Shown here piece after piece: positions 53,285-63,289 of a DNA stretch of 64,000 bases. The notes beneath the pieces were generated by a model. The model had not been told where the DNA came from and made no database searches. It worked only from the letters and a program-made list of their open reading frames with translations. The stretch comes from an uncultured Paracoccaceae bacterium. Its GTDB lineage: Bacteria > Pseudomonadota > Alphaproteobacteria > Rhodobacterales > Rhodobacteraceae. The stretch is from assembly GCA_913060475.1 (NCBI GenBank), contig CAJXSD010000010.1:1-64000 (forward strand), written 5' to 3'. Within the stretch, counting starts at the first letter, position 1. Each line of letters begins with the position of its first letter. The position numbers and the translations under genes are program-made.

Positions 53285-53319
53285 TCATGTGACGTGAATT
53301 TTATTTTCACGTCACATGA
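53285..53319. promoter_or_regulatory. 14-bp inverted repeat between pdxH and the cold-shock gene
   Basis: CATGTGACGTGAA (53286-53298) and TTCACGTCACATG (53306-53318) are perfect inverted repeats, extended by one T-A pair, around TTTTATT. It lies about 85 bases upstream of the suggested cold-shock transcription start. It has no T-run on either side, so it is more likely an operator or an mRNA 3'-end stabiliser for pdxH than a classical terminator. Confidence 0.55.
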
Positions 53320-53343
53320 ACTTTCGCTTAGATTGTGGGAAAT

Positions 53344-53949
53344 TCAAGGATATAACCGTTGAATTGTCCAAGTATTAGCAGGGCTTTCGCGGGTCCAGCG
53401 AAACCGGTCGTGCAGCCGAAAATCGCCGTCCGCCCAGAATTCGATTTCAACCGGTTCGATACGCCATCCGCCCCAGAACGGGGGCCGTGGTGGATTTGTT
53501 TGATACTTTAGTCCCAGCTTGGCCACATCCGCCATTAACGATGCGCGCGACGACAGGGGTTGGGATTGGTTGGATGCCCATGCGCCAATTCGGCTCTTTA
53601 ACGATCGCGAGGCATAGTATTCATCGGCCTTTGGCCCGTCCTCTTTCACAACCGTGCCCCGCACACGGATTTGGCGGCGCAGGAATTTTGAATGCCACAC
53701 AAATGCAGCCTTGCCGGCCGTTTCGATTTCTTGGGATTTTTTGGACCCGTAATTTGTATAGAACACAAATGCATCGTCTTCGATATCCTTTAGCAACACC
53801 ATGCGAACATTGGGCAACCCATCCGCGTCCACAGTGGACAGCGCAATGGCATTGGGGTCGTTCAATTCGCCGTCCTGCGCTGCCGCGACCCATGTGCGTG
53901 CCAAGGCAAAGGGATCGTCGCCCGCAAAAATTCCGCTTCGTTCGTTCAT
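53344..53949 (-). CDS. pdxH: Pyridoxamine 5'-phosphate oxidase
   Basis: PdxH (201 residues) makes pyridoxal phosphate from the 5'-phosphates of pyridoxine and pyridoxamine with FMN. Typical segments are [11 protein letters not shown] near 46-56, [12 protein letters not shown] near 63-74, the [15 protein letters not shown] segment near 119-133, and the terminal DRFRWTRES... QRLYP. The ATG at 53949 gives the family N-terminus. It is divergent from fabI with a gap of about 100 bases. Confidence 0.96.
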   Translation of the reverse strand: MNERSGIFAGDDPFALARTWVAAAQDGELNDPNAIALSTVDADGLPNVRMVLLKDIEDDAFVFYTNYGSKKSQEIETAGKAAFVWHSKFLRRQIRVRGTVVKEDGPKADEYYASRSLKSRIGAWASNQSQPLSSRASLMADVAKLGLKYQTNPPRPPFWGGWRIEPVEIEFWADGDFRLHDRFRWTRESPANTWTIQRLYP

Positions 53950-54052
53950 GCTGTCACCTCTTGTACTGAAAATGAAATCACTATTGCCCACTTGATGCGC
54001 GGCCGGCAATAATCTAAACCCGATGCAATCACATATGGGCGGAGTATACTGA

Positions 54053-54877
54053 ATGTCAAATAATCTTATGGCAGGCAAACGTGGGCTGATCATGGGCCTT
54101 GCCAACGACAAATCCATCGCATGGGGCATTGCCAAGGCCTGCGCAGATGCCGGCGCGGAAATGGTGTTTTCCTATCAGGGCGAGGCCTTGAAAAAACGTG
54201 TGGCCCCCTTGGCCGCCCAGACGGGCAGCGATTTTTTGGTTGAATGCGATGTCACAGATATGGCCTCGGTCGATGCCCTGTTTGCCGAAATTGAACAGAA
54301 ATGGGGCAAATTGGATTTCGTCGTTCATGCCATCGGGTTTTCCGACAAAAACGAATTGCGTGGGCGCTATACGGACACCAGCCGCGACAATTTCATGATG
54401 ACCATGGATATTTCTGTCTATTCCTTTACCGCAATCACGCAGCGTGCGGAAAAATTGATGACAGATGGCGGATCAATCCTGACGATGACCTATTATGGTG
54501 CCGAACAGGTCATGCCGCATTATAACGTTATGGGCGTGGCCAAGGCCGCGCTTGAGGCGTCCGTTATGTATCTGGCCGAGGATCTTGGCAAGAAAAACAT
54601 CCGCGTGAACGCGATTTCCGCGGGGCCCATTAAAACTTTGGCCGCCTCAGGTATCGGTGATTTCCGCTATATCTTGAAATGGAACGAACTGAATTCCCCC
54701 CTGCGCCGTAACGTCACCATCGAAGATGTGGGCAAATCTGCACTATATCTGTTGTCGGATCTGGGATCGGGTGTCACAGGTGAAAACCTGCATGTTGACG
54801 CAGGCTATCACGTCGTCGGTATGAAGGCGGTGGATGCCCCCGATATCGACGTTGTTACAGGAAGGAAAGACACATGA
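54053..54877 (+). CDS. fabI: Enoyl-[acyl-carrier-protein] reductase (FabI)
   Basis: FabI (274 residues) carries out the last reduction step of fatty acid elongation. [15 protein letters not shown] near 16-30 is the NAD-binding loop typical of FabI, and the catalytic Tyr and Lys are in [21 protein letters not shown] (about 147-167). The substrate region [21 protein letters not shown] follows. Its TGA overlaps the gpt ATG (ATGA), so the two are coupled. Confidence 0.96.
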   Translation: MSNNLMAGKRGLIMGLANDKSIAWGIAKACADAGAEMVFSYQGEALKKRVAPLAAQTGSDFLVECDVTDMASVDALFAEIEQKWGKLDFVVHAIGFSDKNELRGRYTDTSRDNFMMTMDISVYSFTAITQRAEKLMTDGGSILTMTYYGAEQVMPHYNVMGVAKAALEASVMYLAEDLGKKNIRVNAISAGPIKTLAASGIGDFRYILKWNELNSPLRRNVTIEDVGKSALYLLSDLGSGVTGENLHVDAGYHVVGMKAVDAPDIDVVTGRKDT

Positions 54878-55377
54878 GCGACCGTTTGCCCCACGAAAAA
54901 GGGTTCCACGTCAGTTGGGATCAATTGCACCGCGACGCCCGCGCATTGGCATGGCGTCTGGATGGCCAGGGCCCCGATAATGGTGCATGGAAAGCCGTTG
55001 TTGCGATTACCCGCGGCGGCATGGCGCCTGCGATGATCATCGCGCGTGAATTGGACATTCGCACGGTTGATACGATTTCTGTGAAATCTTACAACCATCA
55101 AACACAGGCCGAACCACGCATCATCAAATCCCCAGATATGGAATTGATCGGCGATGGAACGGGTGTGTTGATCATCGACGATCTAGTTGACACGGGCCGC
55201 ACGCTAGAAGTTGTGCGCAAGGTTATGCCAAATGCGCATGTTGCAACGATCTATGCCAAACCCATGGGGCGGCCGCAGGTCAACAGCTATGTGACCGAGG
55301 TCAGCCAAGACACATGGATTTTCTTTCCATGGGATATGGCGTTACAATACGTCGAACCGTTCCGCGGCAACGATTGA
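54874..55377 (+). CDS. gpt: Xanthine phosphoribosyltransferase
   Basis: Gpt (167 residues) salvages xanthine and guanine with [21 protein letters not shown] near 44-60 and the PRPP-binding [17 protein letters not shown] near 93-109 are diagnostic, and the C-terminal WIFFPWDM segment is typical of the E. coli Gpt type. It is coupled to fabI and followed by a strong terminator. Confidence 0.94.
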   Translation: MSDRLPHEKGFHVSWDQLHRDARALAWRLDGQGPDNGAWKAVVAITRGGMAPAMIIARELDIRTVDTISVKSYNHQTQAEPRIIKSPDMELIGDGTGVLIIDDLVDTGRTLEVVRKVMPNAHVATIYAKPMGRPQVNSYVTEVSQDTWIFFPWDMALQYVEPFRGND

Positions 55378-55402
55378 AACGCATCGTCTTTATGACAGGA
55401 TC

Positions 55403-55429
55403 AAACGCGCCAATCGTTGGCGCGTTTTT
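55403..55429 (+). terminator. Rho-independent terminator after gpt
   Basis: An 11-bp stem AAACGCGCCAA (55403-55413) / TTGGCGCGTTT (55417-55427) with a TCG loop and a T-run, 26 bases past the gpt stop. Confidence 0.92.
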
Positions 55430-55529
55430 CATTTTTTGGAACCAGTTGCATTAAAAAACCGGATACCACCTTGCCCCCACGCGATAGGCCGCGTAGACAT
55501 TGGCAAAGCAGATCATAAGGGGTTTGAAA

Positions 55530-57356
55530 ATGGCAATGCGCAGCAAATCGTTATCCAAAGTTTTTTCTTGGGTACTTCTGACGTTGTTGGTTGTGGGGCT
55601 TGCGGGCTTTGGCGCGGTGAATTTTACCGGCTCTGTCACCTCGATCGGGACCGTTGGTGAAAAAGACATCAGCACAAACACCTATGCCCGTGCGTTACAA
55701 AACGAATTGCGCGCGCTTGAGGCGCAGTTTGGCCAGACCCTGACATTGGAACAGGCCAGCGTATTTGGCGTGCAGCAACGCGTATTATCGCAGGTCGTGC
55801 TACAAACCGCGCTTGAAGCCGAAGCCGACCGCATTGGTCTGTCTGTGGGCGATGCCGATGTCGCGAAAGAATTACAAAACATTCCCGCCTTTGCTGGACC
55901 AGATGGGCAGTTCAGCCGCGACAATTACCGCTTTGCCCTGCAAAACGCCGGATATTCTGAGGCTGAATTCGAAGAAACCATCCGCGCCGAAACCGCGCGC
56001 ACCCTGTTACAGGCAGGTGTCATTTCAGGCAATGCTGTACCTGATGCGATGATTGATCAGCTGGTGTCCTATTACCTTGAGGCGCGGACATTGGAATTGA
56101 CCACGCTAACCGGCGATGATGTGGTCCTGACAACGGCCCTGCCCACAGATGCGGAATTGCAGGCCCATTATGATGAAAATATTAATCAATATACCCAGCC
56201 CGAGCGTAAAAAAATCACCTATGCGATTTTGACGCCGGAAATGATTATGGATCAGATCGAAATTTCGGACGAAACATTGCAGTCGGCATATGATGCGCGG
56301 CGCGATGAATTTGAACAGCCCGAACGCCTTTTGCTGGATCGTTTGGTGTTTGCCAATGCGGAGGTCGCCGCAGAAAAATTGGCTGAAATTTCGTCTGGTC
56401 AATCGACATTCGAATCCCTGGTCACGGCCCGCGGTCTGTCCCTGTTGGATGTGGATATGGGTGATGTGACACGGTCCGATCTGTCTGACGGGGCTGACGC
56501 AGTGTTTGCCGCCAACTTGGACGATGTGGTGGGTCCGTTTAACACCGACCTTGGGCCAGCGCTTTATCGTGTGAATGGCGTGATTGACGCGCAAACCACC
56601 ACCTTTGACGAAGCGCGGGACATCCTGTTTGCGGATCTAGCCGCGGATCGGGCGCGCAGCCAAATCGAAACGACGGCGCTGGCGGTCGATGATGCCTTGG
56701 CCGCGGGGGCCACGCTTGAGGAACTGAAATCCGAATTTGGTATGCAGGTGGATATCGTGCTGTATCACAGCGGGCTAAGTGAGGATGTCACCGGCTATCC
56801 CGCATTCCGTCAAGCGGCGCAATCGGTGACGGTCGATGATTTTCCTGCTGTCGATTATCTGTCGGACGGGGGAATTTTTGCCATTCGCATGGACGGTATC
56901 GAACCCCCTGCCCCCATGCCACTGGATGAAATCCGCGAAGATGTCACAAATGATCTGACGCGGGCCAAAACCCTGCAGGCTGTTCAAACGCTGGCCCAAT
57001 CTGTGGTGGATGGCACCGAAATGGCCGGTTCTGTCGAGGTGTTTGAAAATGTCGTGCGCAATGATGTTGGTCAAATCCTGACCGGTGACATTCTGGATGC
57101 GGCGTTTGATCTGGACTTGGGTGCGACCACGATCCTGACCCAGGGGGATCGTGTGATCATCGTAAAACCCACCGCGATCACCCCTGCAGACCTGACCACT
57201 GATCGGGCCGCAGAGGCGCGCAGCGCCATTGAACAAGAATTTGCAACCACCCTGTCGAATGATCTGTTCAACGTCTATGCCACGCAAATTCAGAACCGAT
57301 TAGGGATCGAGCTGAACCAACAGGCAATCACCGCCGTCCACGCGAATTTCCAATAA
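55530..57356 (+). CDS. PpiD-like membrane-anchored peptidyl-prolyl isomerase/chaperone
   Basis: A 608-residue protein with one N-terminal transmembrane helix (about 14-35) and a large periplasmic part. A SurA-N-type chaperone region spans about 40-170, a degenerate parvulin-like domain lies in the middle (about 265-365, FEQPERLLLDRLVFANAEVAAE), and a further helical region follows. It assists folding of proteins leaving the Sec translocon. The ATG at 55530 after ATAAGGGG is used. trpE follows ten bases later, a common alphaproteobacterial neighbour. Confidence 0.92.
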   Translation: MAMRSKSLSKVFSWVLLTLLVVGLAGFGAVNFTGSVTSIGTVGEKDISTNTYARALQNELRALEAQFGQTLTLEQASVFGVQQRVLSQVVLQTALEAEADRIGLSVGDADVAKELQNIPAFAGPDGQFSRDNYRFALQNAGYSEAEFEETIRAETARTLLQAGVISGNAVPDAMIDQLVSYYLEARTLELTTLTGDDVVLTTALPTDAELQAHYDENINQYTQPERKKITYAILTPEMIMDQIEISDETLQSAYDARRDEFEQPERLLLDRLVFANAEVAAEKLAEISSGQSTFESLVTARGLSLLDVDMGDVTRSDLSDGADAVFAANLDDVVGPFNTDLGPALYRVNGVIDAQTTTFDEARDILFADLAADRARSQIETTALAVDDALAAGATLEELKSEFGMQVDIVLYHSGLSEDVTGYPAFRQAAQSVTVDDFPAVDYLSDGGIFAIRMDGIEPPAPMPLDEIREDVTNDLTRAKTLQAVQTLAQSVVDGTEMAGSVEVFENVVRNDVGQILTGDILDAAFDLDLGATTILTQGDRVIIVKPTAITPADLTTDRAAEARSAIEQEFATTLSNDLFNVYATQIQNRLGIELNQQAITAVHANFQ

Positions 57357-57365
57357 GGATTGATC

Positions 57366-58877
57366 ATGGCTATTTTCCCCGAATACGCCGATTTTGAAGC
57401 TGAATATTCAAAGGGCAAAAATCAGGTGATTTATACCCGCCTTGCTGCGGATTTGGACACGCCGGTGTCCTTGATGATGAAACTGTCAGGGGATCGCAAA
57501 GACAGCTTTTTGTTGGAATCGGTCACGGGCGGGGAAATTCGCGGGCGGTATTCGATTATCGGGATTAAACCGGATCTGATTTGGAAATGTCAGGGTCAGA
57601 CCAGTTTCATCAACCGCAATGCCCGCTATGATGATCTGGATTTTGTCGAACAGGGCAACGCCCCGCTTGCGGCGTTTCGCGATCTGTTGGCCGAAAGTCA
57701 CATAGATCTGCCCCATGATCTGCCACAGGCCAGCGCGGGTTTGTTTGGATACCTAGGCTATGACACCATTCGCTATGTGGAACATTTGCCCAACATCAAC
57801 CCCGATAACATCGGCCTGCCCGATGCGCTGTTTGTGCGCCCGTCGGTCGTGGCCGTTCTGGATGGTGCCAAGGGCGAGGTTATCTTGGTCGCCCCCGTCT
57901 GGCATGCCGATGGTCAGGGTGCCCGCGCCGCCTATGCGCAGGCCGCCGAACGGGTGATGGATGCGGTACGCGATTTGGAACGCCCTGTGTCCGATCCACG
58001 GGATTTGGGCGTGGCCGTGGCCGACAGCGAACCCCAGTCGAATTTCACCCATCAGGGGTTTTTGGACGCGGTCGAGGCGGCCAAGGATTACATCCGTGCG
58101 GGCGATATTTTTCAGGTCGTGTTATCCCAACGCTGGACCCAAGATTTCAGCTTGCCGCCCTTTGCGCTGTATCGATCGTTACGGCGCACGAACCCCTCGC
58201 CCTTTATGTTCTATTTCAACTTTGGCGATTTTCAGGTGATCGGGGCCAGCCCCGAAATTCTGGTGCGCGTCTTTGGCAATCAGGTCACGGTACGGCCCAT
58301 CGCAGGCACGCGCCCCCGCGGTGCCACACCGGATGAGGATAAGGCCCTAGAATTGGACCTGTTGGCCGATAAAAAGGAATTGGCCGAACATTTGATGTTG
58401 TTGGATCTAGGCCGCAACGATGTAGGGCGTGTGGCCAAAATTGGCTCCGTTAAACCCACCGAGGAATTCGTGGTCGAACGCTATAGCCATGTGATGCATA
58501 TCGTGTCGAATGTGATTGGCGAATTGTCTGATGATCATGACGCGCTGTCGGCCTTTTTTGCGGGCATGCCTGCGGGCACCGTATCGGGCGCCCCCAAGGT
58601 GCGCGCGATGGAAATCATAGACGAGTTGGAGCCGCAAAAGCGGGGCGTTTATGCCGGCGGTGTCGGGTATTTCAGCGCGGGCGGCGATATGGATATGTGT
58701 ATCGCCCTGCGCACCGCCATCGTTAAGGATCAAAAGCTCTATATCCAAGCCGGTGCCGGCATTGTTTATGACAGCGTTCCGGAAAGCGAATTCATGGAAT
58801 GCGTTCACAAATCAAACGCCATCCGCCGCGCGGCGGCCGATGCGGCCATGTTTGTGAAATCGCGCAGCGGCAATTAA
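57366..58877 (+). CDS. trpE: Anthranilate synthase component I
   Basis: TrpE (503 residues) converts chorismate to anthranilate with ammonia from TrpG. The N-terminal feedback region includes DSFLLESVTGGEIRGRYSIIG near 37-57, and the C-terminal chorismate-binding core contains IAGTRPRGATPDEDKALE near 312-329 and the GAPKVRAMEIIDELE region near 408-422. It lies upstream of the trpGDC genes, separated by a gene on the other strand. A TTG-ATC pair upstream is a less likely start. Confidence 0.97.
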   Translation: MAIFPEYADFEAEYSKGKNQVIYTRLAADLDTPVSLMMKLSGDRKDSFLLESVTGGEIRGRYSIIGIKPDLIWKCQGQTSFINRNARYDDLDFVEQGNAPLAAFRDLLAESHIDLPHDLPQASAGLFGYLGYDTIRYVEHLPNINPDNIGLPDALFVRPSVVAVLDGAKGEVILVAPVWHADGQGARAAYAQAAERVMDAVRDLERPVSDPRDLGVAVADSEPQSNFTHQGFLDAVEAAKDYIRAGDIFQVVLSQRWTQDFSLPPFALYRSLRRTNPSPFMFYFNFGDFQVIGASPEILVRVFGNQVTVRPIAGTRPRGATPDEDKALELDLLADKKELAEHLMLLDLGRNDVGRVAKIGSVKPTEEFVVERYSHVMHIVSNVIGELSDDHDALSAFFAGMPAGTVSGAPKVRAMEIIDELEPQKRGVYAGGVGYFSAGGDMDMCIALRTAIVKDQKLYIQAGAGIVYDSVPESEFMECVHKSNAIRRAAADAAMFVKSRSGN

Positions 58878-58907
58878 CGTGACAGACCTGCACCGATGAT
58901 CCCGGCG

Positions 58908-60275
58908 TCAATCCTGACTGAGGATCGTCAGGTATTGTGACACGGGAACCACCTGCAGGCGCTGTGTCCGTTCTTGTGCTGCCCAATCGGACAACATCTT
59001 GACCGTCTGCGATGTCAGAGGCGCGACAATCAACACGCCCTGGTTTCCTGGTTTTGTGGCCTCAAGGACCATGCGTTCAAGGCGTCTTTGCGCGGCCTCT
59101 TGGGTAAGATCGGTCAAATTTTCGGACACAAATCCTGCGGGCAAATTGATGGATTGGGCGTTTTTCTGTATTGTATTCAAACCATTGCGGTATGTGATTA
59201 ATCCATGACCGCTGCGCGACAGGATATCCGGCACCACATCGGTCTGCACGCGCGATTTCTGGAACCCGCCGGGCGCGTGTTCCAAGATCGCAACCGATTT
59301 GGGGATCTGGGACAGGATGGTGGCCAGGTTCACCTCGATCTCTTGTGCGGTGGTGATCTCAGCCAGATCGACTGCGACAATCACCTCATGGTTTTTAGCT
59401 CTCAGCGCTTCGCTCCAGGGGTGGGCATCTGGGTGTTCGGCGGGTAAAACGATGGAAACGGGAAACCCTAAATCGTCTAACTGGGTCAGGTTTATGCTGT
59501 CCCCCGCGATCAAGGCCAATGCAACCAAGGGACGGCCGTCCAGAATTTCGGGATCGGTCGCATGCAATCTGATCGCACGGTCAACCGTCAATGGATCGCC
59601 CGTAATCGGCGCAACCGTTTCGATGTAAAAATTTTGTGGCGTTTCCACGGGGGTATAATCGGTATCAATTTCAACGCGATCAGGCGTGCGGCGTGGGGCC
59701 AATTTGGGCGCGGCTGGAACTGGCAAGGGCGGTGTTGAGGCATCCGGATCACTGGGCACCTGCACCGCGGCGGGTGCAATCGCATTATCTGGTTGGATCA
59801 CAACGATCTGGTCCAAATCAGGCAAGGTGGTGTCCTCTGTATCAGGCTCGGCCGGCAGTTTCGCCGTATTTCCTGATGTAAATGTGTCGGATTTGCCCGT
59901 ATCATCAATGGCTTGGGGCATGTTTGGCGCAGGCGGTACGGCTGGTATGGCTGCCTCTTGCGCTGAAATCACGGGGTCGTCGGGCAATGCCAAGGGGGCG
60001 ATTGCGGGCTTTTGTGTCGCAGATTGTTCGGGTAATGCCGGTTCTGTCGGTGCTGTCTCGTCCTGAATTGTCTCGGCCTGGACCGTGTCCGCCCGTGTGG
60101 TTTCGGGCTGTGTGGTTTCAGGCGGGTTCGTGTTCTGCTGGGTCGACGCCTGATCCCCAGTCGCGCGACCCCCTTGGGGCGTCCCGACAGGTCCCACGTA
60201 AATCGACACAGCGCACAGCAAAATCGTGCCCAGTGCCAATCCTCGAATAAATCCGCCCGTAAATCCCTGCGCCAC
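58908..60275 (-). CDS. Divergent polysaccharide deacetylase family protein (YibQ-like)
   Basis: A 455-residue protein with an N-terminal membrane anchor (about 7-27, GGFIRGLALGTILLCAVSIYV), a long Pro/Thr/Glu/Ala-rich linker (about 30-205) and a C-terminal divergent polysaccharide deacetylase domain (about 235-455; LALIAGDSINL, ILEHAPGGFQKS). The GTG at 60275 with AAGGGA upstream is preferred over an ATG at 60350. It lies antisense between trpE and trpG, as in related genomes. Enzyme activity of the family is unproven. Confidence 0.9.
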   Translation of the reverse strand: MAQGFTGGFIRGLALGTILLCAVSIYVGPVGTPQGGRATGDQASTQQNTNPPETTQPETTRADTVQAETIQDETAPTEPALPEQSATQKPAIAPLALPDDPVISAQEAAIPAVPPAPNMPQAIDDTGKSDTFTSGNTAKLPAEPDTEDTTLPDLDQIVVIQPDNAIAPAAVQVPSDPDASTPPLPVPAAPKLAPRRTPDRVEIDTDYTPVETPQNFYIETVAPITGDPLTVDRAIRLHATDPEILDGRPLVALALIAGDSINLTQLDDLGFPVSIVLPAEHPDAHPWSEALRAKNHEVIVAVDLAEITTAQEIEVNLATILSQIPKSVAILEHAPGGFQKSRVQTDVVPDILSRSGHGLITYRNGLNTIQKNAQSINLPAGFVSENLTDLTQEAAQRRLERMVLEATKPGNQGVLIVAPLTSQTVKMLSDWAAQERTQRLQVVPVSQYLTILSQD

Positions 60276-60409
60276 GTCTGTTCCCTTTGGACATGTTTTT
60301 TGACCTAAATGCCGTTCAAACCCTTGACGGTCCGTTCGATCCCTGAACATGTATAACGCGACCTAGGGACACGGGGCTAGCCCCGATCGACAAAATAAGG
60401 AAAGTTTTC

Positions 60410-60991
60410 ATGCTGCTTTTGATCGATAACTACGACAGCTTTACCTATAATCTGGTGCATTATATTGGCGAACTGGATGTTGAGGTGGTGGTAAAACGAA
60501 ATGACGCCATTACCGTAGATCAGGCAATGGCAATGAACCCTGCCGGTATTTTGTTGTCGCCCGGCCCCTGTGACCCCGATCAAGCGGGGATCTGTCTGGA
60601 CCTGACCCGCGCGGCCGCAGAAATCAAAACGCCGCTGATGGGGGTGTGTTTGGGGCATCAAACGATTGGTCAGGCCTTTGGCGGCGATGTTGTCCGCTGT
60701 CATGAAATTGTGCACGGTAAAATGGGCACAATGCACCACAATAACGGCGGCTGCTTTGCCGGCCTGCCCACACCGTTTCAGGCGACGCGCTATCATTCGC
60801 TGGTCGTCGATCGTGCAACTCTGCCCGATTGCCTTGAGGTCACAGCATGGCTAGAGGATGGCACAATCATGGGGCTGCAGCATCGTGAATTGCCCATTCA
60901 GGGCGTGCAATTCCATCCCGAATCCATCGCGTCGGAACACGGCCATGCCCTGTTGCGCAATTTCACCAATATGATGAAGGTTCCCGCATGA
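60410..60991 (+). CDS. trpG: Anthranilate synthase component II
   Basis: TrpG (193 residues) is the glutamine amidotransferase partner of TrpE. The catalytic triad is Cys80 in [11 protein letters not shown] and His and Glu in QFHPESI near 169-172. [13 protein letters not shown] at 6-18 is diagnostic. Its TGA overlaps the trpD ATG, starting the coupled trpG-trpD-trpC run. A PabA role in folate synthesis is also possible, since many bacteria share this subunit. Confidence 0.95.
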   Translation: MLLLIDNYDSFTYNLVHYIGELDVEVVVKRNDAITVDQAMAMNPAGILLSPGPCDPDQAGICLDLTRAAAEIKTPLMGVCLGHQTIGQAFGGDVVRCHEIVHGKMGTMHHNNGGCFAGLPTPFQATRYHSLVVDRATLPDCLEVTAWLEDGTIMGLQHRELPIQGVQFHPESIASEHGHALLRNFTNMMKVPA

Positions 60992-62007
60992 GCGATCACA
61001 TGAAACCGCTGATTTTTGCAGCCTCCGAAGGTCCCCTAAGCCGATCCCAGGCCAAACGTGCCTTTGAACACCTGTTTAATGGCGATGCCACAGCCGCCCA
61101 GATTGGGGGATTGTTAATGGCCATGCGCGCGCGGGGGGAATCGGTGGCCGAATATGCCGCCGCCGCCGCCGTGATGCGCGAAAAATGCGTGCCCGTCACC
61201 GCGCCCGAGGGGGCGATTGATATTGTCGGCACCGGGGGGGACGGCGTCGGCACGCTGAATATTTCCACCGCCACGGCATTCGTGGTCGCCGGCGCGGGTG
61301 TGCCCGTGGCCAAACATGGCAACCGCAACCTATCGTCGAAATCCGGCGCGGCGGATGCCTTGGGCATGTTGGGGATCAATGTCATGGTGGGCGCAGATAT
61401 TGTCGAACGCGCCATTGTACAGGCGGGCATCGGGTTTATGATGGCCCCCATGCACCACCCTGCCGTCAAACATGTGATGCCCGTGCGTCAGGAACTGGGC
61501 TGTAAAACGATTTTCAACATCTTGGGTCCACTGACCAATCCCGCGGGTGTGAAACGTCAATTAACCGGTGCCTTTGCCCCTGATTTGATTTTCCCGATGG
61601 CGGAAACATTACAAATGCTGGGCACGGAAAAGGCATGGCTGGTTCACGGGTCCGACGGGTCCGACGAAATCACCATCACCGGCCCGACCGAGGTTGCGGT
61701 TTTGGATGGCGACGATATCCATTCCATCACCGTCCACCCCGAGGATGCGGGCCTGCCCGTGCATAAACTGGCCGATATCCTTGGCGGCAGCCCTGCGGAA
61801 AATGCGGCCGCGCTGCGGGCCTTAATGGCGGGGGAACGCGGTGCATATCGTGACGCGGTGTTGTTAAATGCTGCCGCTGCATTGATGATAGCAGATCGCG
61901 CAACATCGCTGTCGCAAGGCGTTGAAATCGCCGCTGATGCCATTGACAGCGGCCGGGCCGCACAGGCCATCGACACCCTAGCCCGCATCACATCGGAGGC
62001 CGCATGA
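60988..62007 (+). CDS. trpD: Anthranilate phosphoribosyltransferase
   Basis: TrpD (339 residues) links anthranilate to [24 protein letters not shown] near 79-98 is the PRPP-binding region, followed by [18 protein letters not shown] near 110-127. Length is normal. Overlaps trpG at the start and trpC at the end (ATGA in both cases). Confidence 0.97.
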   Translation: MSDHMKPLIFAASEGPLSRSQAKRAFEHLFNGDATAAQIGGLLMAMRARGESVAEYAAAAAVMREKCVPVTAPEGAIDIVGTGGDGVGTLNISTATAFVVAGAGVPVAKHGNRNLSSKSGAADALGMLGINVMVGADIVERAIVQAGIGFMMAPMHHPAVKHVMPVRQELGCKTIFNILGPLTNPAGVKRQLTGAFAPDLIFPMAETLQMLGTEKAWLVHGSDGSDEITITGPTEVAVLDGDDIHSITVHPEDAGLPVHKLADILGGSPAENAAALRALMAGERGAYRDAVLLNAAAALMIADRATSLSQGVEIAADAIDSGRAAQAIDTLARITSEAA

Positions 62008-62813
62008 CCCAGACCGTATTGGATAAGATCAAGGCGTATAAATTAGAGGAAGTGGCCGCCGACAAAGCCGCAACCCCCCTAAGCGTGGTTGAGGAACGCG
62101 CACGCGCCGCGTCGCCCACCCGTGGCTTTGCCGCATCGCTGATTGCGGCGGCGAAAACCGGATATGGCCTGATCGCCGAGGTCAAGAAAGCGTCCCCCTC
62201 TAAGGGATTGATCCGACCCGATTTTGACCCCACCGCAATTGCGCAGGCCTATCAGGCGGGGGGTGCGGCCTGTTTGTCCGTTTTGACGGATACGCCCAGT
62301 TTCCAAGGGGCCAAATCCTATCTGACCCAGGCCCGCGATGCCACCACCCTGCCCGCATTGCGCAAGGATTTCATGTATGACACCTATCAAGTGGCCGAGG
62401 CACGCGCCTTGGGCGCCGATTGTATCCTGATCATCATGGCATCCGTCAGCGATGCGCAGGCTGCGGAATTGGAACAGGCGGCCTTTGACTGGGGGATGGA
62501 TGTCTTGATCGAGGTTCACGACGCCCCCGAACTGGAACGCGCGATGGATTTGAAATCGCCGCTGTTGGGCGTGAATAACCGCAATTTGAAAACCTTTGAA
62601 ACATCGTTGGACACCACCCGTGAATTGGCCCGTTTGGCCCCCGCCGATCGTGTCTTGATTTCAGAAAGCGGGCTGAGCACGCCACGGGATTTGGCCGGCA
62701 TGGCCGCCCATGGTGCGCGGTGTTTCCTGATCGGCGAAAGCCTGATGCGCCACGATGATGTGGAACAGGCCACGCGCGCGTTATTGGCCAATCCCGTCCA
62801 AGGGGCTGCATAA
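62004..62813 (+). CDS. trpC: Indole-3-glycerol phosphate synthase
   Basis: TrpC (269 residues) closes the indole ring. [15 protein letters not shown] near 58-72 contains the catalytic Lys, [12 protein letters not shown] near 114-125, and [11 protein letters not shown] near 187-197; the second-half [12 protein letters not shown] is also typical. It is not fused to TrpF, unlike in enterics. Its stop overlaps the moaC start. Confidence 0.97.
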   Translation: MTQTVLDKIKAYKLEEVAADKAATPLSVVEERARAASPTRGFAASLIAAAKTGYGLIAEVKKASPSKGLIRPDFDPTAIAQAYQAGGAACLSVLTDTPSFQGAKSYLTQARDATTLPALRKDFMYDTYQVAEARALGADCILIIMASVSDAQAAELEQAAFDWGMDVLIEVHDAPELERAMDLKSPLLGVNNRNLKTFETSLDTTRELARLAPADRVLISESGLSTPRDLAGMAAHGARCFLIGESLMRHDDVEQATRALLANPVQGAA

Positions 62814-63289
62814 TGGCGGGTCTGTCGCATTTTGATGCAAACGGTCAGGCGCATATGGTTGATGTGTCCGACAAAGATCATACCGCCCGCATCGCCACGG
62901 CCCGCGGCTGGGTCAAAATGCAGCCTGCCACCTATGACATCATTTCGCAAAAGGGCGCGAAAAAGGGCGATGTTCTGGCCATTTCGCAACTGGCGGGCAT
63001 TATGGGGGCGAAAAAAACGCCTGACCTGATCCCATTGTGCCACCCACTGCCCATCACCAAGGTATCGGTTGATTTAACCTTAGACCCCGAATTGCCGGGC
63101 GTGCAGATTGAGGCCACCGTGAAAACAACCGGTCAGACAGGCGTCGAGATGGAGGCATTAACCGCCGTATCCACCGCCGCCCTGACCGTTTATGATATGT
63201 CCAAGGCCGTGGATAAAACCATGGAAATTGGCAGCATTCGTGTCGTGTTGAAAGATGGCGGAAAATCGGGACGGTATCAGGCACAATGA
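62813..63289 (+). CDS. moaC: Cyclic pyranopterin monophosphate synthase
   Basis: MoaC (158 residues) completes the first step of molybdenum cofactor synthesis. Diagnostic segments are [18 protein letters not shown] near 17-34, [16 protein letters not shown] near 72-87 and [20 protein letters not shown] near 109-128. It follows trpC with a TAATG-type overlap and overlaps moeA by four bases, so cofactor genes are coupled to the tryptophan run. Confidence 0.97.
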   Translation: MAGLSHFDANGQAHMVDVSDKDHTARIATARGWVKMQPATYDIISQKGAKKGDVLAISQLAGIMGAKKTPDLIPLCHPLPITKVSVDLTLDPELPGVQIEATVKTTGQTGVEMEALTAVSTAALTVYDMSKAVDKTMEIGSIRVVLKDGGKSGRYQAQ

